A stretch of 5,291 nt of DNA from Bacillota bacterium (GTDB lineage: Bacteria; Bacillota; Clostridia; Christensenellales; QAND01), in the NCBI GenBank assembly GCA_019415425.1, contig DXZF01000343.1:1-5291 (forward strand). The letters run 5' to 3'. Numbering within the stretch: position 1 is the stretch's first letter; each line of letters opens with the position of its first letter. Below the pieces are notes generated by a model that saw only the letters and a list, made by a program, of their open reading frames with translations, was not told the DNA's origin and ran no database searches. The translations under genes and the position numbers were made by a program. Positions 1 to 5,155 of this stretch are shown one piece after another.

Positions 1-353
1 TCATAGCACAGCGCATAGCTGATGGCCTTGGCGGTGTCCAGCGTGCTGCCGCCGCCCACGGCCAGGATGAAATCGACGCCGTTTGCCCGCGCGATCTCGA
101 TGCCCTTGTCGCACAGCGAACGACGCGGATTGGGCTGTACGCCCGCCAGCTCCACATACGAGATGCCGGCCTGATGGAGCGAATCGATGACGCGGTCGTA
201 CAGGCCGATCCGCTTGATGCTGCCGCCGCCATACACCAACAGCACTTTGGTGCCGCCGTATTTCTGAACGAGTTCACCCGTGCGCGCCTCCGTACCCTTG
301 CCAAAGACGATTTCAGTGGAAAGGTGCAAATCAAAATGGCCAAACGTCTTCAT
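1..353 (-). CDS. Iron-containing alcohol dehydrogenase, YqhD/BdhA type (partial, N-terminal part)
   Basis: The visible 117 codons are the N-terminal nucleotide-binding half of a group III iron-dependent alcohol dehydrogenase; the metal-binding C-terminal half lies beyond the left edge. Seen: FGKG at residues 17-20, YGGGS at 41-45 followed by IKR, GVQPNPR at 71-77, and the dinucleotide-binding stretch ILAVGGGSTLDTAKAI at 96-111. The YGGGSIK and PNP pattern fits the YqhD/butanol dehydrogenase branch better than the AdhE or FucO branches. Members of that branch reduce aldehydes such as butyraldehyde in the cytoplasm, usually with NADPH. The start is the ATG at 353, six bases after AAGGAGG (360-366). 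No promoter could be fixed upstream. A four-base ATGA overlap with a 27-codon leader frame (350-433) may be chance. Family confidence is high; the exact aldehyde substrate cannot be told. Confidence 0.93.
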   Translation of the reverse strand, partial: MKTFGHFDLHLSTEIVFGKGTEARTGELVQKYGGTKVLLVYGGGSIKRIGLYDRVIDSLHQAGISYVELAGVQPNPRRSLCDKGIEIARANGVDFILAVGGGSTLDTAKAISYALCY

Positions 354-464
354 CTGTAACCTCCTTGTCGATCATGGAGGACGTCGCCAAAGCCGGACCG
401 GCCAATGGCGTTGTGCGTCCTCTGTGGTCCCATACAAAACCCAGTTGTGACCGCGCGAGTCGAT

Positions 465-474
465 CTCACCTCCT
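465..474 (-). promoter_or_regulatory. Orphan perfect Shine-Dalgarno sequence
   Basis: Read on the minus strand this is AGGAGGTGAG, a full complement of the 16S rRNA 3' end. No ATG, GTG or TTG follows at the usual distance. The nearest ATG is about 30 bases on (433) and opens a 27-codon frame that ends by overlapping the dehydrogenase start. It may be a remnant of a lost gene, part of the dehydrogenase leader, or chance. Confidence 0.3.
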
Positions 475-517
475 GTCCGCAGCGGTCAACCCTGTGGATT
501 GTGTCCGTTTCACGTGC

Positions 518-545
518 AAAAATTGGCGGGAAGCCGGGCTTGCCA
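518..545 (-). terminator. Weak terminator-like hairpin in the dehydrogenase leader region
   Basis: On the minus strand TGGC-AAGC pairs with GCTT-GCCA around a 3-base loop, with a 3-base bulge (CCC) on the 3' side, followed by ATTTTT. The stem is short and interrupted. No minus-strand gene lies directly upstream except the tRNA, which has its own strong terminator, so this could be a leader attenuator, a relic, or chance. Confidence 0.25.
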
Positions 546-706
546 GTGAAAGATGACGAATTCTTGTCGCGCCCCTGCCCGCCCTATCGCCAAAGCGGAT
601 AAGGAGAGCGGCGAGAGGCAACGGCACCACGCGATGCGCGCCAGCGCTGCACTTGCGAATGCGGGCACCCCGTAGCGTGCAGGTGCAAGTGCCTGTATAC
701 GCGAAT

Positions 707-890
707 CACGTAACGACTTTATAGATAGAATATCATATCATTGTATTTTTATGTACACAGGAATGTTGGATAGGGAGAATAGAATGACCACATATTGTTG
801 TACTATTTAGTTTATTTAATTGCATTTATATGATAAAAAATGCATGAAAGTGTATAAACATGTATCCAACAAAATAGACGGGAAATCGTT
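707..890. other. AT-rich island with inverted repeats
   Basis: Bases 721-840 contain 29 G or C in 120 (24%), against about 67% in 601-660. Several perfect inverted repeats are present: TGTTGGATA (764-772) with TATCCAACA (863-871), TATCATAT (731-738) with ATATGATA (828-835), and TGCATTT (821-827) with AAATGCA (838-844). No convincing promoter pair or gene was found. Low GC raises the rate of chance repeats, so only the 9-base pair is notable. It may be an acquired remnant beside the tRNA, a protein-binding or structured RNA region, or simply relaxed intergenic DNA. Confidence 0.5.
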
Positions 891-1052
891 TCTCTACAAC
901 ACGATGCGCAGATCAGATCGATACGGCGACTGTGGGCCGGAGGGCAGGGCGGGTGCGTCGCAAACGCGTTTACAAATGAACGGCGAAGGCGTGAGGCGTG
1001 GCCTTTTTCGAAAGAGGAGGCGCAGCAAAATGAGCGCGCCGATGGCCCTTGC

Positions 1053-1091
1053 AAAGAAAAACCGCCGCAAGCAATTGGAAAGCTTGCGGCG
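1053..1091 (-). terminator. Rho-independent terminator of the tRNA-Arg gene
   Basis: A perfect 10-bp stem, CGCCGCAAGC (1063-1072) with GCTTGCGGCG (1082-1091), encloses a 9-base loop. On the minus strand it is followed by GGTTTTTCTTTGC (1050-1062). It begins four bases after the CCA end of the tRNA, as expected for a single-gene tRNA unit. It has no T-tract on the plus strand. Confidence 0.9.
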
Positions 1092-1094
1092 ACG

Positions 1095-1171
1095 TGGCGC
1101 ACCTAACTGGATTCGAACCAGTGGCCTACCGCTTAGGAGGCGGTCGCTCTATCCTGCTGAGCTATAGGTGC
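1095..1171 (-). tRNA. tRNA-Arg, anticodon CCU
   Basis: The minus strand folds into a full cloverleaf. The acceptor stem is GCACCTA (1171-1165) with TAGGTGC (1105-1099). The D stem is GCTC/GAGC. The anticodon stem ACCGC/GCGGT carries the loop CTCCTAA, giving anticodon CCT at 1137-1135. The variable loop is AGGCC, and the T stem ACTGG/CCAGT has loop TTCGAAT. The discriminator base is G (1098) and the CCA end is encoded (1097-1095). It decodes AGG codons. The gene has its own promoter and terminator and is transcribed away from the LysM gene. No copy of its 3' end was seen elsewhere in the window, so there is no sign of an integrated element using it as an attachment site. Confidence 0.97.
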
Positions 1172-1216
1172 AGATGTGTGGGATACGCAGGGAAGTGCCG
1201 TGCGCAGAACAGTTGT

Positions 1217-1246
1217 ATTGTACGGCGCACGACGCGAGGTTGTCAA
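1217..1246 (-). promoter_or_regulatory. Sigma-A promoter of tRNA-Arg
   Basis: On the minus strand a perfect TTGACA (1246-1241) is followed after 18 bases by TACAAT (1222-1217). Transcription would begin near 1210, about 39 bases before the mature tRNA 5' end at 1171. Position, orientation and match all fit a strong tRNA promoter. Confidence 0.8.
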
Positions 1247-1328
1247 CCCGACAAGTATGCGTGCACAGCCGGATACATAGGAATAAAAAGAAGGGCGTAG
1301 AGCGCAGAGCAGGAGGGGATGTGTACGG

Positions 1329-1517
1329 ATGAAAACAATACCGGCTGGCTGTAAGGCAGGGCGATTTGTTCACCTGCGGCATGGAGAATCGCTGCTGGCC
1401 TTTGCAAGGCGCAATGGCGTGAGCGTGTACACACTGTTGTGTAACAATCCCTGCGTGCATCCGCTGCGCCTTGTCGCTGGGCAGGTGCTGATCGTTCCAT
1501 GGGAAAAAGAACGGTGA
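1329..1517 (+). CDS. Small single-LysM-domain protein
   Basis: This 62-residue protein is almost entirely one LysM domain (about residues 12-57). It shows the usual pattern: a short strand, HGESL at 18-22, a helix ending before NGVSVYTLL at 29-37, NNP at 39-41, then LVAGQVLIVP at 48-57. LysM domains bind N-acetylglucosamine in peptidoglycan, chitin or spore-coat material. There is no signal peptide or catalytic domain, so the protein would stay in the producing cell unless released, and its role is unknown. Three cysteines (8, 38, 42) are unusual for so short a LysM. The start follows AGGAGGGG (1311-1318) by 10 bases and no other in-frame start exists. The gene is divergent from the tRNA and 66 bases before the hydrolase-family gene. 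No clear promoter was found upstream. Confidence 0.8.
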   Translation: MKTIPAGCKAGRFVHLRHGESLLAFARRNGVSVYTLLCNNPCVHPLRLVAGQVLIVPWEKER

Positions 1518-1542
1518 AAGGCGGCGCCGTCTGTGGTACACT
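1514..1542 (+). promoter_or_regulatory. Possible extended -10 promoter for the hydrolase-family gene
   Basis: TGG-TACACT (1534-1542) is an extended -10 element, with GTGAAA (1514-1519; four of six -35 bases) 17 bases ahead of TACACT. It overlaps the LysM stop codon and would give a leader of about 35 bases. It may let the downstream gene be expressed apart from LysM. The weak -35 keeps this tentative. Confidence 0.35.
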
Positions 1543-1583
1543 AAAGCCATTCCAATGCGCAACGACAATCAGGAGGGGTGGCC

Positions 1584-2291
1584 ATGCAAGGGGCAACAAT
1601 TACGGTCGATCATCACGCGGTGCTGTTTGGGCTGCTGGCCCGTGGCGCGATCAGCGCGCTGGGGTATGAGGCGGCGGACGAGTGGGTTTCACGGGCGGTC
1701 AAGCACTATGGACATCAGCGCGGGCACCGGATTGCTTTGCACGCGCAAAAGCACGGCTGGCCGCTGGATATGGTCAGCTATTTTGGCATCAAGGAATGGA
1801 CGATCGAGGACGGCGCGCCCAACGAGGGCAAAGAGGGCGCGTGTGAAGCATACCACGTGGGGATCATCACGCGGTGCCGGTGGACGCAGGTGTGGCGCAA
1901 GTATCACATGGAAGATGTGGCCAACTGGTATTGCCGCGACATCGACGTCGCGCTGCTGCACGGATTCAACCCCGACCTGCGCCTGGAGGTCCGCAAGAGC
2001 TTTTCGCGCGGCGACGCGTGCTGCGAATTTCACTGGATGGATGCCCACCGCGATCCGGCGGTGCGCGCGTGCGAGAAAGAGCGGGGCCGCATCGCCCAGG
2101 CCAGGCGCGACTGGGACTACCACACCGCGCATCTGTACCGGGCGTTTGCGGACGTGTTTGCGCCGCTGGGCCAGGCGGGGCAGGAGGCACTGCAAACGGC
2201 AAAGGCATCCTTTGTGGAGCTGTTCGGCACAGACGCATGGCAGGCTGTGGAGGCGCTTACCTCGCTGGATTTTGACGCCATTGCAGACTGA
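1584..2291 (+). CDS. L-2-amino-thiazoline-4-carboxylic acid hydrolase family protein
   Basis: The 235-residue protein resembles the ATC hydrolase family (Pfam ATC_hydrolase), named after the Pseudomonas enzyme that opens L-2-amino-thiazoline-4-carboxylate to N-carbamoyl-L-cysteine. Seen: a helical N-terminal half, then the family core with ITRCRW at 95-100, WYCRDID at 115-121, a conserved-looking NP at 129-130, and GDACCEFHW at 143-151. The C-terminal region from about 165 is helical and Arg/Glu rich. There is no signal peptide or membrane segment, so it is probably cytoplasmic. Most members in anaerobic Firmicutes have no tested activity, and no cysteine-catabolism gene is adjacent here, so the reaction is an inference from family. 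ATG 1584 is chosen because AGGAGG (1571-1576) lies seven bases ahead; the GTG at 1578 is inside the ribosome site. A long inverted repeat follows the stop. Confidence 0.75.
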   Translation: MQGATITVDHHAVLFGLLARGAISALGYEAADEWVSRAVKHYGHQRGHRIALHAQKHGWPLDMVSYFGIKEWTIEDGAPNEGKEGACEAYHVGIITRCRWTQVWRKYHMEDVANWYCRDIDVALLHGFNPDLRLEVRKSFSRGDACCEFHWMDAHRDPAVRACEKERGRIAQARRDWDYHTAHLYRAFADVFAPLGQAGQEALQTAKASFVELFGTDAWQAVEALTSLDFDAIAD

Positions 2292-2309
2292 ATGCCATTG
2301 ACGATGCAC

Positions 2310-2368
2310 AACGGCGCGCCGGGTGTGGGAAAGGCAAAAGATTTTGCTTGACACGCCGGCGCGCTGTT
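2310..2368 (+). repeat. 59-base imperfect palindrome, possible terminator overlapping a promoter
   Basis: AAC-G-GCGCGCCGG-GTGT (2310-2326) pairs with ACAC-(G)-CCGGCGCGC-T-GTT (2351-2368): 17 pairs with one G-T and one bulged G (2355). A second stem lies inside, 2332-2338 with 2343-2349. In RNA from the upstream gene it would be a very stable hairpin, with a moderately T-rich tail (TGTTCCTTAT), so it may end that transcript. It also covers the -35 box and spacer of the symporter promoter, so it could instead, or also, be an operator. Confidence 0.6.
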
Positions 2369-2377
2369 CCTTATAAT
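2348..2377 (+). promoter_or_regulatory. Consensus sigma-A promoter of the symporter gene
   Basis: TTGACA (2348-2353) and TATAAT (2372-2377) are both perfect, 18 bases apart. The expected start near 2384 gives a leader of about 86 bases. A perfect promoter on a transporter gene usually implies control by a repressor or leader, and palindromes lie both over the -35 box and downstream. Confidence 0.88.
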
Positions 2378-2389
2378 GCAACCAACACT

Positions 2390-2456
2390 TGTAGTACGGA
2401 AGACCTTGTAGGGTTGAACCAATTTTGTTCCCGCGGGAACGCATGTAGAACGGAAG
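2390..2456 (+). repeat. Imperfect 13-base direct repeat in the symporter leader
   Basis: TGTAGTACGGAAG (2390-2402) recurs as TGTAGAACGGAAG (2444-2456), 12 of 13 identical and 54 bases apart. The second copy contains the GGAAGG ribosome site, so the first is a decoy-like copy near the predicted RNA 5' end. The 14-base palindrome lies between the two. Confidence 0.5.
2427..2440. promoter_or_regulatory. Perfect 14-base palindrome, candidate operator
   Basis: GTTCCCGCGGGAAC is its own reverse complement. It lies about 43 bases after the predicted transcription start and 30 bases before the symporter start codon. This would suit a repressor acting as a roadblock; in RNA it makes only a five-pair stem with a CGCG loop. 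The binding protein is unknown. Confidence 0.45.
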
Positions 2457-2469
2457 GATGGTCCTATCG

Positions 2470-3930
2470 ATGAAATTTGTCCTTTTGGGCGTGTACGCCC
2501 TCGCGCTTTGCGCAATCGCCTTTGTCAGCAGATCCAAGTCCAAAACATTGGGAGATTTTTTCCTCGGCGGCCGTAAGACGGGGCCGTGGATGAGTGCGTT
2601 TGCCTACGGTACAACGTACTTTTCGGCTGTTATCTTTGTCGGCTACGCGGGGAAATTCGGCTGGAACATCGGCCTCAATGCCGTGTGGATCGGCATCGGC
2701 AATGCCGTGGTCGGCAGCTACCTGGCCTGGAAGCTCTTGGCCAGGCGCACCCGCACCCTGACGCATCAGATGAATGTCGACACCATGCCCGCCTTTTTTG
2801 AAGCGCGCTTTGGTTCGCGAAACCTGAAGATCTTTTCCGCGATGATCATCTTTGTCTTTCTGGTGCCGTACAGCGCCTCGGTCTACCAGGGCATCAGCTA
2901 CCTGTTTGAGCAGGTGTTCCAGATTCCCTTCACCTACTGCGTGCTGGCCATGGCGGTGCTGACGGCCATGTACCTCATTTTGGGCGGCTACCTGGCCACG
3001 ACGCTATCGGACTTTGTGCAGGGGATCATCATGCTCGTGGGCGTGGCGCTGATGGTGTTCTTTGTGCTGCGCGCCCCGCAGGTGGGCGGCCTTGCCGAAG
3101 GCCTGTCGCGCTTGCACGCCATCGACCCCGCGCTCACGGGTGCGACCACGGGCGAGAACCTGACGACGCTCCTGTCCATCATTGCGCTCACCAGCCTGGG
3201 CAGCTGGGCCATGCCGCAGATGGTGCACAAGTTCTACGCCATCCGCGACAACGACGCCATCAAGAAGGGAACCGTCATCTCCACGGGGTTTGCGATGTTC
3301 ATCGGCGTGGGCGCATACTTTACCGCCATCTTTGGCCGCCTGTTCCTCAACAACACGCTGCCCATCGATCCGGCGACCGGCGTGGCCAATGTCGATATGG
3401 TGGTGCCCACGATGCTCACCACGGCGCTGCCGGAAATCCTTCTGGGCGTCATTGTGTTGCTGGTGCTCAGCGCCTCCATGTCCACCCTTTCGGGCCTGAC
3501 CATGGTCTCTTCGAGCGCGGTCACCATGGACCTGCTCAAAGGCGCGATGGCGCCCAAGATGAGCGACCGCACTGCGCTGCGCACCATGCGCGTGCTGTGC
3601 GTGGTGTTTATCGGCGCGTCGGTAGCGATTGCGCTGTTCAAGCTCCAGGCCATCGTAACGCTCATGAGCTTTTCGTGGGGCACGATCGCCGGCTGCTTCT
3701 TGGGACCGTTTGTCTGGGGGCTTTGGGACAAAAAGACCAACGCGCGCGGCGCATGGGGCGGTATGATTTTGGGCTTGATCATCAACATGGGAACGGCCGT
3801 GTTCACGGGCTTTGACGGCGCGCTGGCGCCGCTGGTCGGATGCATCTCCATGGTCGTCTCGCTCATCAGCGTTCCGGTGCTCTCGCGTGTGCTGGCCGTG
3901 CGCAAAGGCGCGGTGGCACAGCAGGCATAA
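2470..3930 (+). CDS. Sodium:solute symporter (SSS family, substrate unknown)
   Basis: This 486-residue membrane protein belongs to the sodium:solute symporter family (TC 2.A.21; relatives PutP, PanF, SGLT) and would import a small organic solute with Na+. Seen: hydrophobic segments through the whole length, compatible with the usual 13 helices; the family opening DFFLGGR at 29-35 and GPW at 38-40; ILGGYLATTLSDFVQG in the middle; and SASMSTLSG with A335, S338 and T339. That spacing matches the Na2-site residues of PutP (A337, S340, T341). The loop corresponding to PutP Asp55 does not appear to carry the Asp, so proline is not favoured; this alignment is by eye. ATG 2470 is preferred, with GGAAGG (2452-2457) 12 bases ahead; the in-frame ATG at 2458 abuts that site. 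The gene has its own promoter and a hairpin after it, so it is probably monocistronic. Confidence 0.92.
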   Translation: MKFVLLGVYALALCAIAFVSRSKSKTLGDFFLGGRKTGPWMSAFAYGTTYFSAVIFVGYAGKFGWNIGLNAVWIGIGNAVVGSYLAWKLLARRTRTLTHQMNVDTMPAFFEARFGSRNLKIFSAMIIFVFLVPYSASVYQGISYLFEQVFQIPFTYCVLAMAVLTAMYLILGGYLATTLSDFVQGIIMLVGVALMVFFVLRAPQVGGLAEGLSRLHAIDPALTGATTGENLTTLLSIIALTSLGSWAMPQMVHKFYAIRDNDAIKKGTVISTGFAMFIGVGAYFTAIFGRLFLNNTLPIDPATGVANVDMVVPTMLTTALPEILLGVIVLLVLSASMSTLSGLTMVSSSAVTMDLLKGAMAPKMSDRTALRTMRVLCVVFIGASVAIALFKLQAIVTLMSFSWGTIAGCFLGPFVWGLWDKKTNARGAWGGMILGLIINMGTAVFTGFDGALAPLVGCISMVVSLISVPVLSRVLAVRKGAVAQQA

Positions 3931-3965
3931 ACGCCAAGACCGTAAAAGAGAAAGTGAAGATATAG

Positions 3966-3995
3966 GAGGGAGCCGTCTATCGGCTCCCTCTTGTC
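3966..3995 (+). terminator. Hairpin after the symporter gene, probable terminator
   Basis: GAGGGAGCCG (3966-3975) pairs perfectly with CGGCTCCCTC (3981-3990) around TCTAT. The 3' tail TTGTC is a poor T-tract, but stem, tight loop and position 36 bases past the stop fit an intrinsic terminator. An AGGAGGG (3964-3970) in the left arm resembles a ribosome site but has no start codon at usable distance. Confidence 0.7.
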
Positions 3996-5099
3996 ATGCG
4001 CCGCGCGTGCCGCGCATATCGATACACTATGCGGAACAGGAGAGCGCGGCGCACGCGTTTGCGTGGCCGGAATGTGCGCAGGCAGCGCATACAAGCACAC
4101 AGTTGGCGGCAACCTATGGGCAGAAGCGGGCAGCGATGGCCCGTTTTGCCTATGGTCGCCTGCTTTTTTGCGCTCCTGCTGCTGTTTTCCATCTGGCGCC
4201 TGCCCGCGGCTACGCCGGAGCAGCGCACGCCGCAACCCCTCATGCAGGATATACCCATCACGGTGTGGAACCATACCACACAAACGCTTGAAACGATGGA
4301 CCTTGAGACGTACGTTTTGGGCGTGCTGGCCGGAGAGATGCCGGCCTCCTATGAACTGGAGGCGCTCAAAGCGCAGGCCGTGGCCGCGCGTACGTACGCC
4401 TATGGGAAGATGTGTGGAAAAAAGTGCAACCGCCATGGGGCGGATGTCTGTACCGACAGCGGGCATTGCCAGGCGTATTGCGATGCGGCGGCGCGGGCGC
4501 AGAAGTGGGGCGATCAGGCCGCGCAGAATGAGCAGAAGCTGACGCAGGCCGTCGCAGAGACGGCGGGGCTGGTGATCCTATACGATGGGGAACCCATAGA
4601 CGCGCTGTTTCACTCTACCTCTGGTGGCCAGACAGAAGATGTGGAGAACGTGTACAGCCAGGCGTTGCCGTATCTGCGCAGCGTGGAGAGCGCCGGGGAA
4701 GAGAGCGCGCCGCGTTACGCGCGCACCATGCAATTTACCAAAAAGGCATTTGTGCAGAAACTCAAAGCGGAAAACGACAAAGTCAACTGCACGGAAGACG
4801 ATCTCGATCAGGCCATTGGCGACGTCAAGCGATACGATTCGGGGCGCGTGGAGAGCATCGTCATTGGCGGGCAGACGTTCACCGGCAGGCAGATGCGCGC
4901 GATCTTTGCGCTGGACTCCACCAATTTTACCATTGAATGCACTGCAGATGCCGTGCTGGTGCACACCAAGGGCTATGGGCACGGGGTGGGCATGAGCCAG
5001 GTTGGCGCAAACGCCATGGCCAAGGCGCAACACGGATTTGAAGAGATTCTGCACCACTACTATACCGATGTGACGATCGCGTCCATTCAAAATCTGTAG
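3996..5099 (+). CDS. spoIID: Stage II sporulation protein D (septal peptidoglycan lytic transglycosylase)
   Basis: SpoIID is made in the mother cell, anchored in its membrane, and cleaves septal glycan strands between MurNAc and GlcNAc so that engulfment can proceed, working with SpoIIP and SpoIIM. From the first ATG (367 residues; Bacillus subtilis has 343) one sees an Arg-rich cytoplasmic tail, one membrane segment about 50-66, and ETYVLGVLAGEMPASYELEA with catalytic Glu114. ALKAQAVAARTYAYG follows, then GADVCTDSGHC with H147, C152, H157 and C158, like the zinc site described for C. difficile SpoIID. Further on are FHSTSGGQTEDVE, PYLRSVES and the closing GYGHGVGMSQVGANAMA. The start is unsure: ATGs at 3996, 4029, 4116 and 4152 are in frame and none has a good ribosome site; 3996 is the longest choice. 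A sigma-E-like -10 (GATACACT, 4021-4028) lacks a -35 but would favour 4116 or 4152. Confidence 0.95.
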   Translation: MRRACRAYRYTMRNRRARRTRLRGRNVRRQRIQAHSWRQPMGRSGQRWPVLPMVACFFALLLLFSIWRLPAATPEQRTPQPLMQDIPITVWNHTTQTLETMDLETYVLGVLAGEMPASYELEALKAQAVAARTYAYGKMCGKKCNRHGADVCTDSGHCQAYCDAAARAQKWGDQAAQNEQKLTQAVAETAGLVILYDGEPIDALFHSTSGGQTEDVENVYSQALPYLRSVESAGEESAPRYARTMQFTKKAFVQKLKAENDKVNCTEDDLDQAIGDVKRYDSGRVESIVIGGQTFTGRQMRAIFALDSTNFTIECTADAVLVHTKGYGHGVGMSQVGANAMAKAQHGFEEILHHYYTDVTIASIQNL

Positions 5100-5105
5100 A
5101 ACCAC

Positions 5106-5135
5106 GTATGATCCTCCTTTTGTGCGGCAACAATA
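5106..5135 (+). promoter_or_regulatory. Candidate sigma-F (forespore) promoter for spoIIQ
   Basis: GGCAACAATA (5126-5135) fits every defined position of the Bacillus sigma-F -10 consensus GGNRANANTR. GTATG (5106-5110) fits four of five positions of the -35 consensus GYWTA, with a 15-base spacer. SpoIIQ is a sigma-F gene in Bacillus and Clostridioides, so the placement makes sense. Transcription would start close to 5141-5143, leaving only about 13-15 bases before the start codon. Confidence 0.55.
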
Positions 5136-5148
5136 GCCCAAGAGGAGG
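5113..5148 (+). promoter_or_regulatory. Hairpin sequestering the spoIIQ ribosome site
   Basis: CCTCCTTTTG (5113-5122) can pair with CAAGAGGAGG (5139-5148): ten pairs with one G-U. A further GGC/GCC stem (5126-5128 with 5136-5138) closes a seven-base loop. The right arm contains AGGAGG, the ribosome site of the next gene. There is no T-tract after it, so a terminator is unlikely. Only RNA begun upstream of 5113 would contain both arms. Confidence 0.6.
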
Positions 5149-5155
5149 TGCGAAA

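Larger units (their letters stand above)
354..1094. other. Long intergenic region without a convincing gene
   Basis: Between the dehydrogenase start and the tRNA I find no open frame with a recognisable product in either direction. The part from 354 to about 705 is GC-rich. It holds an orphan AGGAGGTGA on the minus strand (465-474), a weak minus-strand terminator-like hairpin (518-545) and a minor 8-base inverted repeat (649-656 with 685-692). The part from about 707 to 890 is AT-rich and listed separately. From 890 to 1050 there is only a 10-base palindrome (962-971) and an AGGAGG-ATG pair (1014-1032) that opens a spurious frame running antisense through the tRNA. Confidence 0.7.

Noticed and set aside
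649..692. GCACTTGC and GCAAGTGC inverted repeat as a terminator
   Set aside because: The arms are only eight bases with a 28-base loop, no T-tract and no gene nearby ending there.
784..810. Eight-codon frame after AGGGAG in the AT-rich island (MTTYCCTI)
   Set aside because: Too short, no downstream gene on that strand for it to regulate, and easily produced by chance.
820..1167. Plus-strand frame of 115 codons, with an AGGAGG-ATG pair at 1014-1032, ending WIRTSGLPLRRRSLYPAEL
   Set aside because: The C-terminal part is the antisense reading of tRNA-Arg, a well-known false protein, and it also crosses the tRNA terminator. No family likeness in the rest.
1689..2543. Minus-strand frame of 284 codons opposite the hydrolase-family gene
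   Set aside because: It covers a consensus promoter and two genes on the other strand and shows no domain or ribosome site of its own.
4021..4028. GATACACT as the -10 of a sigma-E promoter for spoIID, and CATACAAG at 4088-4095 as an alternative
   Set aside because: Each matches seven of eight -10 positions, but no ATATT-like -35 stands at the right distance, so neither is listed as a feature.
3234..4466. Long minus-strand frame of 410 codons across the symporter and spoIID
   Set aside because: It lies opposite two well-supported genes, has low-complexity composition and no recognisable domain; long shadow frames are common in GC-rich DNA.
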